Part shown: in pieces, positions 46,373 through 58,400 of the stretch
Numbering within the stretch: the stretch's first letter is position 1
How the letters are laid out: each line of letters opens with the position of its first letter
Assembly: GCA_943737045.1 (NCBI GenBank)
Contig: CALSFV010000301.1
Location: 124,001-188,000 of the forward strand
Reading direction: 5' to 3'
Length of the DNA stretch: 64,000 bases
DNA from: Parapristionchus giblindavisi
Taxonomy: Eukaryota; Nematoda; Chromadorea; Rhabditida; Diplogasteridae
Position numbers and translations under genes: made by a program
Notes under the pieces: generated by a model
What the model saw: the letters and a program-made list of their open reading frames with translations, nothing else
What the model was told of the DNA's origin: nothing
Databases searched by the model: none

Positions 46373-46379
46373 CTTTTCA
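46373..46379 (+). promoter_or_regulatory. Possible spliced-leader acceptor of the ankyrin gene
   Basis: A long pyrimidine tract ends in ATCTTTTCAG 24 nt before the ankyrin ATG. There is no upstream coding exon. The position fits trans-splicing; an untranslated upstream exon is the alternative. Confidence 0.5.
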
Positions 46380-46403
46380 GGGTTTTCCCCCACCCTCTCT
46401 AGC

Positions 46404-49400
46404 ATGGCGTCTAGCGACGCTAACGGAGGAGGAACAACCACCGAGGTTGCGGCGGCCCCGAAGGTACGATTTATTTATTTATTTATTTCAAATTATTTAT
46501 TTATTCAAATTTTTACATTACATTCGGGAAATCTAATCATATAGTTGTGCTTGATTCTGTTCGAGTGTTGGTGTTTTTGGTGATTATGGGAGGTGATGCC
46601 TTAACTTAACTTAACCTAACTTAGCTTAGTTACCAGGGACTTAGCGGTCTTTAAGTTGCCCTAAGAATCCTTTCGGTCTATAGAGTCGGACAGATGTGAG
46701 CCGCAGTAAATAAGAATTGTGTAGTGTAACTTTTTCGGCTCGTCAGAGGGAGAGGGGGGGTGATGTGAGACATAGACAGAGTGACTAATTCTTCCACTTC
46801 TACATACATGGATTGATTCGATCGATATTGCCACGATTGATTATTTGTTCAGACAAAACACACTCGTCGACTCACAAAAAGTCTATTATAAAACTTTGTA
46901 ACAACAGTACAAGCTGGTTTCGGGGATATTGATGTACGGTAGATTGATCTTTGAACTCTTTCCAGGAGAGCTCAGCCAGCTTCCTTCGTGCGGCTCGCGC
47001 TGGCGACTTCCAAAAAGTGGTGGATCTTCTGCGACAAGGCACCGACATCAATACGTGCAATGCAAATGGATTGAATGCACTGCATCTTGCATCCAAGGAA
47101 GGAAAAGCCGATGTAATTATTTAAACTTACAATTAGTGACTTAGATGACTTAAGGATTTTATCGTTTACTTAACTAAGGACTTTTACTTAACATTTACAT
47201 TTACATTTAGAATTTAGCAATAAGAATAAGATTTACCATTTACTGAACGAAACGAATCCACTGTATTTTTAGTAACTTTAAAATTTTTTGGTTAAGCTAC
47301 TTGATTAGCCATTGACTTTTCTTTATCGTTGTCAATAACTACTAACGTCTTACCTTATTCTTACCATTAAGATCGTTCGTGAGCTGCTCAAACGCAAGGC
47401 TGACGTGGATGCCGCCACAAAGAAGGGCAACACTGCCCTGCACATCGCATCGCTCGCCGGACAGGTACTGTTGTTTATGCTTTGATCTTTTTATCTTTGA
47501 ACTTTGATCTTAGCGTTTTGCAGTTTAATCTTTGATCTTTTTCAGTTGACGATTGTGACCGTCCTTCTCGAATACAAGGCTAATGTGAATGTTCAATCAC
47601 TGAATGGCTTCACGCCACTCTACATGGCTGCTCAAGAGAATCATGAAGGAGTAGTGCGACATCTGCTTTCCAATGGAGCCAACCAGACCCTGGCTACTGA
47701 GGTACTTAGGTCTTAAGACGAGGACTTATGACTTATGAAGCTAGCTACTAAGGAATAGCAGAAAAAAACTTACCTTACTTTTCCTCTATTCTCAAAAAAA
47801 AAACCTGGAGCCGGTAGCTTGAAAAGAAAGAATGTTATGTCGTTTTGAAACATGCGGATACTTTTGGTTGATTTTGTAAGTACTCGTTCCCACATTGGGC
47901 TCTCGAATTTCAGTTAGCATAGAGGCCTAGTGGTGGATAATGGATGACAGGTGTATGTAAAGAGAGAGTTTGAGCGACATTAGATCCGGCCTAGATCCCC
48001 CCTCTCTAAGCCCCTTTCATAGGAACATAAACCGAGTCACTCCAATTAGGTCGATTACAAGAAAAGACCCCTTAAAGGTGTAATGCAAAAATCAACTGGA
48101 ATCGATGTTTGGGAAAACTTGGCGGGAATTTGAGTTTGATTTCTTCCAGGATGGATTCACTCCATTGGCGGTGGCCCTGCAGCAGGGTCACGATCGCGTG
48201 GTCGCCATTCTCTTGGAGAATGACACCAGGGGCAAGGTGCGACTACCCGCATTGCACATCGCGGCGAAGAAGGATGACACGAAGGCAGCCACGCTGCTCC
48301 TCCAGGTATGGACTTAGTGGAGACTTAGCGACTTAAGGGGAGTTAACCGGTCTAAGTCACTTGGCATCAGAGAATTAAATGTTAAGACACTAGTTATGTT
48401 AATGATGACAGACTTTTCAAAATTTTTACAGTCTAAGAATCATATGGGTTATGGTTTATTTTTTCTTTAATTGTTATATTACTTAAATTGCAGAACGAAC
48501 ACAATCCTGACGTAACATCCAAGAGTGGTTTCACTCCTCTTCACATCGCAGCTCATTATGGCAACGAGAACGTCGCCCAACTCCTACTCGAGAAAGGAGC
48601 AAATGTCAACTTCCAAGCTCGTCATTCCATAAGGTTAGTATCCATTGAGATTATCCATGGTTTACCAAAAGTTATCCATAGTTTTCCCATGGTTTCCCAT
48701 GGATTGCCCATAGTTAATCAATATTTCCCATGGGTAGCCAACCGTTACCACTACCCATAACTATACTTGTGCGTCCATTACACGGTCGTTGACTGTGTGA
48801 GTATGTCTAGGATGCTTAACGAGATCGTTTCCATAGACCAAATGGGGATATGGAGAGGGATGGTGAGAGAGGGAGGAGAGGGAGAGGGAGAAGGAGGAGA
48901 TGGGAGAGAATGAGAGTGAGAGGGACAAAAAGGGGAAGGGGACCCAGATGCTTAGTGTCTAATTTGATATGCATGAAGACAACAGGAGAAACGTTCTAGG
49001 TGCCATTCAGGGATCTTGTCCCTCCCCCTCTCCCTCTCCCTCTATAGTCTGGTCCATTCTATTTCCAAACTGCCTCGTATTCTATAGTAACTACACTCCA
49101 AACACACACAGCCTTCCCTTCTTCCCCAGTCATCGATTTTCCAGTCCCCGAGGCAGTCTTCTTGAAGGAAGCAAGTAGACAGAGGGCCAAAGGAAGAGGG
49201 AGAGAGTAATAGATCCAAGAGGGAGATGGGGGAGAGTCACCAGTTTCCGTCGCATACGCCGAATACATCATTCCATCCATATATCTCTCCCCTATCTCTC
49301 TCCCTTTCTTTGACCCTCTCTCCCTCTAGGACTGACGGCCTTTGGAGAGGGAGAGGGATGGAGGAGAGAGGGAGAGGGAGAGATCCAAGAGGGAGTGGCA

Positions 49401-52400
49401 ATTGTCAGGCGTCTTCTCGCTGCCTTCAAATCTCTCTAGAGGATTCGATCTCTGGAAGAGAATAGAAAAGCGTAGAGAAAGGGAGAGAGAGTAAAAGGAA
49501 GAGGGAGAGGAAGATGGGAAAGACGAAGAATTGAGTTGAATGTAGTAGATGGGGCCCACTTTACATGATTAACAAACAAAGAGAGTAAGCAATAGAAATA
49601 AGTGGTAAACATCGAGTGCATAACCCATTTGAATTAGGATGGATTCATCATTATTCACGTGGATGAGATTTCACTTGAACTAACACAGTAAAAAAATGGG
49701 ATTGATTCTGAGGGAATAAGAGAGGAATGAAATATGATCTTGACTGTTCGAATATGGAGAGAGGAAATGAAAGGGGATCTGAAAAATTAGACAAACGGAT
49801 AGGACGGAGACACGAGTAAACGAATATTGTTGCACCAGGAAAATATTTCTAATTGTTTTAATTCTTTTCCCAATTAAAATTCATAGTGAGAGTATCACCA
49901 AGTAATCGGCCGTTCTGTCTCTAAAAATAGTTTTGAAAAAATATGATTGCCCAGAAAAAAACAATCAATAAATCAATATTTAATAATTTCAGTCCACTCC
50001 ACGTCGCGACGAAATGGGGTCGAGCAAACATGGTCAATGTACTTCTGGCAGCGGGAGCTGTTATGGATGCCCGTACGAGAGATCTGCTCACTCCACTTCA
50101 TTGTGCTGCCAGATCGGGACATGATTCCGTAGTAGATCTACTGTTGGAGAAGGGAGCACCGATTAGTGCCAAGACCAAGGTGAGGAATAGTGGTCGAGGA
50201 GTTGAAGGAAGGGAACAGAGAATTAAAAAAAATATATACGACGTTTACAAGAATTAAACGCACACTACTGAGCAAATTTTACACTATGCCATGACAACAT
50301 TCTCTCGTAGACAAAGAAAGTGAGAGAGCATTGCCAGAGCGGGGAGTAAAAGGGTTGTTCCTTTAAAATCAAGTTGTGTAAGAGATTGAAAAGCAACTAG
50401 AGAACTGGAGAACCGTATCATTTCACCTTTGCGAGCCTGTAAATCAATCGATAATTCAAATTCCAGAATGGTCTTGCTCCTCTCCACATGGCAGCACAGG
50501 GAGATCACGTTGACACTGCTCGCATCCTTCTCTATCATCGTGCACCCGTTGATGATGTCACCGTCGACTATCTCACTCCACTCCATGTTGCTGCCCACTA
50601 CGGACATGTGAAGACCGCTAAGCTGCTACTGGACAGGTACATGCGACCTAAGAGTTATCAATTACTAGTTATTACCTATGACTTATGACCTAAGACGTAT
50701 GACCTATGACTTATGGCTTATGATGCATGATGCATGAATTGTACATGAAGTCATGCATTTATAATAATAGTAATTTGTTCACCATTTCTCGAACAAGTGA
50801 GCGAAATTGAAGATAAGATGGAACAATATAATTTGTTAGTTAGATTTAAACAGCTGGTAAAAAACCATAAATAAATTAAATATTTTTTCAGGAACGCCGA
50901 TCCTAATGCAAGAGCTCTCAATGGATTCACCCCTCTGCACATTGCGTGCAAGAAGAACAGGATCAAGGTGGGCTTTTTTTTGTTTTTACTCCGGAGCGTT
51001 TTTCTGTGCTAACTTTCCTGGGCCGAAAAAATATTCTGAAATTACTATTTGGCAATTTTTCGTCTTCTCATACAAAAAGAGTACTATTTCGGAAAAAAAT
51101 CAACTAAAAATAGGAACTGAGTTTAAAGATTTAAATCAAATATTTCCTCATTTTCAGGTCGTAGAGCTCCTTCTCAAATACAAAGCAGCCATCGAAGCTA
51201 CTACTGAATCTGGACTATCACCCCTCCACGTCGCCGCCTTCATGGGCTGCGTCAATATCGTCATCTATCTACTCCAACAGGTACACAAGCTCCGCCCACT
51301 TTGACTATTTCTGATCTTTGAACTCTTTCCAGAACGCAAACGCCGACGTGGAGACGGTGCGCGGCGAGACGCCACTTCATCTCGCGGCCCGAGCCAATCA
51401 GACCGACGTCGTCCGTGTTCTCCTCCGACACGGCGCCAAGGTACGTTGGGATACGGTAGTCGAATCGTGAACTGACTTGATTACGGTAAAGTTTCGAGGT
51501 AAAGATTATGGTAATTTAGGTGGACGCTCGCGCTCGCGAACATCAGACTCCCCTCCACATTGCTTCGCGTCTTGGCAACACCGATATTGTGTCACTTCTC
51601 ATCCAATCTGGAGCCGATCCAAATGCAGCCACGAAAGATCAGTACACGCCCCTCCATATCGCTGCCAAGGAAGGACAAAGAGAAGTCGCCGATCTACTTC
51701 TGGATAACAAGGCCGACAAGGTAAACCTTAGCTAATAAGGTTATGGGAACTTAGCTAAGTCCACGAGTAATCAGGGCTTAGTAAGTGCTAGGATTAGCGA
51801 TTTAGCTAAGTTCACGTGTACTTAGCGCTTAGTAGATAATAATGTAAGTCCGTGTCGTTAAGGCGCTCTTAACGAAGAAGGGTTTCACTCCACTCCATCT
51901 CGCCTCCAAGTATGGAAATGTGGACGTCGCCAAGCTTCTGCTCGAGAAAGGAACACCTGTTGACATTGAAGGAAAGAACCAAGTCACACCCCTCCATGTG
52001 GCTGCTCACTACAACAATGACAAGGTACGGTAATCAGAGTTACTGTAGTAATATAGTAAGATTATGATAACGCCACAACTTAATTTTAAATTCTACGCTC
52101 TGGCAATGCTCTCTCGTTTTCTTTGTCTGTCAGAGAGTTTGGAAACAGCGAAAACTTAAATTAGTTCGTTAAATGAAATATAATTTTTGTATATGACTGA
52201 TGGTTAATTTCAGGTTGCCCTACTCTTGCTCGAACATGGCGCTTCCGCCAAGGCGGCTGCCAAGAATGGCTACACTCCCCTCCACATCGCAGCCAAGAAA
52301 AACCAGATCGACATAGCAGCCACACTCCTCCAGTACAAGGTAGGGTATTACCACCGTAAATAGTATCACGAACTGACTCCTACAGTAGCTGTCACGGTAC

Positions 52401-55400
52401 GGTAGTCACACCACTGAATATATCACAAACTGACTCCTACCGTATGCCTATCGTATCTTGGCCTGTACCGTATCCCTTCAGGCTGATCCAAATGCACGAT
52501 CTCGTGCCGGCTTCACGCCGCTACATCTCGCCTCACAAGAAGGCCACTCCGAGATGGCCAACCTCCTTCTTCAGGTATGTAATTCTATTGGAGAGGAATT
52601 CCTTTTTCTTTTTTTTTAATATAGCATTGACATTTTTTAAAAAATTAATAGAAGATGTTATGGATTTCGGCTACAGAGAAAACAGAGATAGTGTGTGAAA
52701 TGAGGAGATCGCTGACAACACAGAGAAAAAGTGTAACACAGGAGAAAAGACAAATTATTGTTTTTTTCAGAATTAAAATTCATATTAAAACAAGCTTGTA
52801 ACTCTTATAGAATTACAAAAAGATCTGTCTCATTTTCAGAACGGTGGTGATGTAGCAGCCAAGGCTAACAATGGACTCACAGCTATGCATCTCTGTGCAC
52901 AAGAAGACAGAGTTGAAGTGGCCAAGGATCTATTCAAGGTGATTTTTAAATATTTAAATGATAATAAAAATCAATAAAACACATTAATTCAGGCCGGAGC
53001 CGAGATCGACTCGCAGACCAACGCAGGTTACACGCCCCTCCACGTGGCCTGCCACTTCGGTCAACTTAATATGGTGAGTGGTTAACCACTCGGGAAATGG
53101 TTTATTAGATTGGGAAGAGCTTAACCAAATTGGTTAATGGTTAATCATTACAGGTCCGTTTCCTGGTCGAGCATGGCGCCAAGGTGGGCGAGACCACTCG
53201 CGCCTCGTACACGCCCCTCCATCAAGCCGCCCAGCAAGGTCACAACAATTGCGTGCGTTACCTGCTCGAGAATGGCGCCAGTCCGAACGCTCAGACTGCG
53301 GTGAGTGGTTTACCCCCAGAACCCAGTATCCCCCATTTCCGGAAACCTACCTTTACTACCTAGTAGTCGACCATGCTCATAGATAATTCATGTGTGTAAC
53401 CCAATGCCAATTTGCAGACGGGTCAGACGCCTCTATCGATCGCCCAGAGACTCGGTTACGTCTCCGTCGTAGAGACCCTCCGCACCGTAACCGAGACCAC
53501 CGTAATCACCGAGACGACTACCGTATCCGAGGAGCGCTACAAACCTCAGAATCCCGAGGCCATGAATGAGACCATGTTCTCCGAGAGCGAGGAAGAAGGT
53601 ACTTATAGGCATTTAGAGTAGTTACGACTTAGTACTAATGTACTAAGGTGACTTAGGCTAAGCTAAGTCATAACTACGCATTTCAGCTGATGACCATCAC
53701 CACAACGCTCATGTTCGCGACTTCAACGATTCGCTCACACAGGGACTGCAGGATTCATCGGCTGTTCACCTCATTCACACCAACGAGAACCAAGTAATAA
53801 ACCGAATACCAGAGGAACCAAACTGAACATTAAAGGATCCAATACCCACCCAAAGCAACCTGCTCCTAATTTGCCCTAATCGGATTGTGATTGATGATCT
53901 CTGTCACTACCGGACAGGTGTCCCCTTTATATAGGTGTCATCCGGTGTAATACAGCAGTGTAGTCTCTCAGGGCCGAAATGTGAATGGGTCCAGTGATAG
54001 AGGGAAGGTGGCAGAAGAGACGGATGAGATAGAGATGAGGACGAATAGGAAAAAAAACTTGGTTCAATCTCTCCCTCTCTCCCTCTCTCTCCCTCTCTCT
54101 CCCTCTCTCTCCCTCTCTCCCTCTCTTTCCTTCTCCCTCTCTCCCTCCCTCCCTCTCTCCCTCTCCCTTTCCACCTCCCTCCCTCTCCCTAACTCTCCCT
54201 ATCTCTCCCTCTCTCTATCTTCCACATACACATTCCTTGAGTGAAAGAGAGCATGCCGCTCTACCATTCATTCATATTTTCTCTTTCGCTTCTTTTCTGT
54301 GGTTTCGAGAGAGAGAGAGAGGGAGAGATACGAATCGATGATAGATAGACAGGTTGGGTTTGTGTGCGTTTGTAAGTGTGCGACCTTTTCTCTTCCAATC
54401 TCATCGAGAGAGATGAATATCTCTGTGTCACCTTTGAGTGTTATGTGGACTAGACGATTTATGTCTGCTCATAATCCTCTTATCCCTAGGCCATAATCGC
54501 GTTACCCTAGTAGTCATTTTCTTGCCCTTATCCACTTGTTTGCATTGTCTTATGTGGACATCCTTCGTTTGGAAGCACGCGCAGTTAAAGCCGGGAGAGA
54601 GAATTGTGCGAGAGCTTTCGAGACGAGGGAGTTAGGGTAGTTGCATAGCGCGCAAGGCTGTGTGCTAATCAATCTTCCAGGGGACTATATCTGTTGTCCT
54701 CTTCATATCTTAGTCATGCATATGTTTATTACATCAGCAAGAAATGCATACACACACTGGCCTATCCCCTCTATCCCTCTCCAATATCTTCATCTTCTTC
54801 CAGCTGCTGTTGTCGCGTGATGCGCAACCAGACGGACTCGATCACGGAGCGACGATGACTGCGGATACGGATCTCGAACAACTCATCAGAAAGGCTCAGG
54901 TTTGTCTATTATGAATGAACGAATAGTACGTTTAGTGTTTCAAATATTATCGGTAATAGTTCATGAGATGTGTAGAGGATGCTATTGAAGAGCTAATTTG
55001 AATCTCAGAGCGAAGAGTTTTAAATTAGTTCGGGGTGTGCCTTTAACGAGTTTACGAAATTTTAAAAATTCTTTTTTTTAAAAATTTTCTAATTTATGCT
55101 AGAGAGTGAAATGTTCCATGATTCATGGGAAATTTCTTTTGTAGAGAGATAAAATATTAACAAAAGGCTCATAACAGTTGTAGTGTTCAGAGACCATAGA
55201 AATAGTGTGTTTGATTGTTAATCTCACCCTAAGATGTCATAGTGATAAGGGTCTTATGCGATACTTCAACCATGCGATTGTTTCAGGTGCAACCTGCCCT
55301 AACCGCCAAGCACGACCCATCGATGTTCGAGTCTACGATGCCCGACAACGTGCCCATCGGCCAGAATGTTTCCCAACCAAGGTTCGTTTACCTTTCGTAT

Positions 55401-58400
55401 TTTCGGTATTTGGGTAGCGGATGCAGGATCCTTGGGTATTACAGGGTTCCAGATTCTCCAAAAATCTAAAAAAAAATCGTTTTCATTTTCACTATTTTCA
55501 GCAAGCTCCAGCACCGCAAGTAAGTGAATAAACTGAATGGCGAGAGTATAAATCGAGGAGCACACTTTGCTTTTAGTGTTGTTTTGCCCACTCAACCCCC
55601 TCAAAATGCACGGTCCCCAACTTTTTCCTCTGTGGTGTTACTGCCTTTCTCTATCGACTACTACTTTCTGCATCAATCGGCCTAATGGTGTTTTTTTGTG
55701 AATCGTTATGCGTCACAGCCAATGTTGTGTATGTTGTACCTATGTAGTCACCAACGAGTCGGGACCTCTTCGGTTAGCATTACAGTGGAACCTTAAGTTC
55801 CTTAAAGAAAGGGCGTAAAGTTAAAGTAATACCCTTGTCGACGGTCTCTTCAATGCTTTCTATGTGGCAGAGTACAGAGAAATACTGTGCGAAATGAAGA
55901 GACCGTAGACAATGGTTGGAGGCTCCTCACAAGTATCGTTATGGTCCTGCATCCATTGTAAACCTATCGTGATCATATCTATTACATATATAAGGCTATC
56001 TGTCATTGTCTCTATTATAGCTTCCTCATCTCGTTCGTCGTTGACGCTAGAGGTGGCGCTATGCGCGGTTGTCGTCACTCTGGCGTCCGCATAATCGTAC
56101 CACCCCGCAAGGCCGCCGCGCCCATCCGCGTCACCTGCCGCTACCTCCGCAAGGACAAGCTCGCCCATCCTCCACCACTATCGGAGGGAGAAGATCTGGC
56201 GTCGAGAATTCTGGAAATGGCACCCGCTGGTGCCAAGTTCCTCGGACCCATCATCTTGGAGGTGCCGCACTTTGCCTCGTTGAGGGATAGAGAACGAGAG
56301 ATTGTCATTCTTCGCTCTGATGATGGTCAGCACTGGAAGGAACATCAATTGGAGGCTACGGAAGATGCCGTCCAAGAGGTATACTTATAGTTCATAGTCC
56401 AATTTGAAAGTTATACCGACCGCATAAAAACTCTCATTTGAAGATAATCGGCTTCTGGCTTTCAAATGAGTCATAATAATGCGATTTTTTCCATCACTAA
56501 GTTGTTGAGAGTGCCGCTTTCTTCGTTTAGTACCGCGAGAGAGCTTCTAAGACCTTAATATCACTAAAGTTAAGAACGAAGTTTTAAGGTTAAGTACTAA
56601 GGCTAAATCGGACAATTGCAGGTGCTGAACGAGTCGTTCGACGCTGAGGAGCTTGCGCAGCTAGATGACCTTAACACGAGTAGAATAACTAGAGTGCTTA
56701 CCAACGATCTGCCCATGTACTTTGCCGTAGTCACGCGTGTGCGACAGGAGGTAAGCTAGTCATACTTAAGACTTAACTTAGTACTTAACCAACCCTAACG
56801 CATTAAGGTTCACTGTGTTGGTCCCGAGGGTGGCGTGATTCTCTCATCAGTTGTGCCTCGCGTCCAAGCCATCTTCCCTGACGGCTCACTCACCAAGACC
56901 ATCAAGGTGTCGGTACAGGCCCAACCAGTCCCTCAGGATATGGTGTCGCGTCTACACGGCAATCGTGTAGCAGTATCGCCCATTGTTACAGTTGAGCCAC
57001 GAAGACGCAAGTTCCATAAGGTAAATACGTGTTTGAAAAACATAATATTCAAAATATGCTTCATTATTAATTTCATATAGAAAATTGTTTAAACCATATT
57101 ATTCTGGGTCACAAAAATTATGCGACATGAGGTAAGCTATGCTGATACTTAAGACGCAACTTAGTACTTAACCGATCCTAACGTTCTCCTTAATTTCAGC
57201 CTATCACTCTCTGCATTCCTCTACCCCAGTCGGCCAACAAGCAGATGCTCACCCAATATTCGGGCCAGTCGGGTCAAGAACCACCGACTCTTCGTCTTCT
57301 CTGTTCGATCACTGGAGGATCGGCGCCCGCCCAATGGGAAGACATCACGGGAACAACTCAACTCACCTTCACCGGTGACGAAGTGTCGTTCACGACAACA
57401 GTGTCGGCGAGGTTCTGGCTCATGGACTGCCAAACACCAAGAGACGCCGCGAGGATGGCCCAGGAGGTACTATTTCATATCGTATTCATTTTATGAGAAA
57501 AATTAGTTCTATTAATATTTTTTGAAAAAGTTTGTATGTATTTTACACGAAAAAAATAACAGCGAAAAAGTTTTTGGAAAAAATCACAGATATAGAGTAA
57601 GAGATTAAAGTTCAAACATTGTAGGTTTACAACGAAGCCATATCGATTCCGTATATGGCTAAGTTCACTGTATTCGCCCGTCGAACCTTCCCTATAGAGG
57701 GACAACTGAGAGTGTTCTGTATGACCGACGACAAGGAGGACAAGACACTAGAGAAGCAAGAGCACTTCACCGAGATCGCAAGGAGCAGAGATGTTGAGGT
57801 ACACTGTTGTTTAAAGCGAATATCAAAGATCAAAAATCAATTTTACAGGTGCTCAAGGGCAAGCATCAGTTCCTCGAGTTCGCTGGAAACCTGGTACCGA
57901 TGAACAAGAGTGGAGAACAGTTCTCACTGTACTTCCTTCCGTTCCAAGAGAACCGTCTCGCTTTCATGGTTAAAGTACGATTTTATCTTTTTTTATTTTA
58001 TCCATAACAATTAAACTGTTTTGTTTTGTTGAAGAAAACATTTCGAAACAGTGCCTTGTTTTTATGATTCATAACGGGATGATTCATAACGTTCTATTCA
58101 GCATAGTTTTAAAACATCTTTTTCCTATTCGTCCGGTTCCGAAACGTTTTCGTTCCACAACGGCAATTTCAAAATGTCATACTGCCGATAAATTAAATTA
58201 TTTAAACTATATATCAAAAAAAACCATTGCAGACCCGTAACCAGGATGACAGCGAGGCCGCGACGGATGGCCGCATCGCAATGATGCGCGAGCCACGCGT
58301 GCGCGCTGACTCCCTACCACCACAGAGCCCAATATGCACACTCACCATTACGCTACCCGAGTACACCGGAGAGCATCGCGTCGTGCACAAGGAGGACCGA

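Larger units (their letters stand above)
46404..53598 (+). other. unc-44: Ankyrin repeat block, exons 1-19
   Basis: Exons: 46404-46463, 46966-47112, 47372-47464, 47546-47701, 48150-48305, 48494-48633, 49993-50179, 50467-50636, 50892-50967, 51158-51280, 51333-51440, 51520-51720, 51863-52024, 52214-52339, 52482-52574, 52840-52938, 52993-53073, 53154-53300, 53418-53598. Each repeat shows the TPLHxAxxxG pattern (for example [20 protein letters not shown] in exon 6 and [20 protein letters not shown] in exon 12). Most introns are phase 0 and fall near the repeat boundaries. Introns 6 and 8 are phase 2, and the one after exon 19 is phase 1. Intron 6 (48,634-49,992) is unusually long because it holds purine/pyrimidine repeats. 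The block ends [20 protein letters not shown], then a Thr/Val-rich linker. Confidence 0.92.
53687..55519 (+). other. unc-44: Ankyrin linker, exons 20-23, including an 18-nt microexon
   Basis: Exons 53687-53793, 54804-54899, 55287-55381, 55502-55519. They encode a His/Asp-rich linker, then [25 protein letters not shown], then [20 protein letters not shown], then the microexon SKLQHR(N). The microexon is needed to restore phase into exon 24 ([12 protein letters not shown]). Reading through the exon 20 donor instead gives ten more residues and a stop at 53824-53826. Reading through the microexon donor gives Lys-stop. Intron 20 contains CT repeats (54,065-54,215). Confidence 0.8.
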
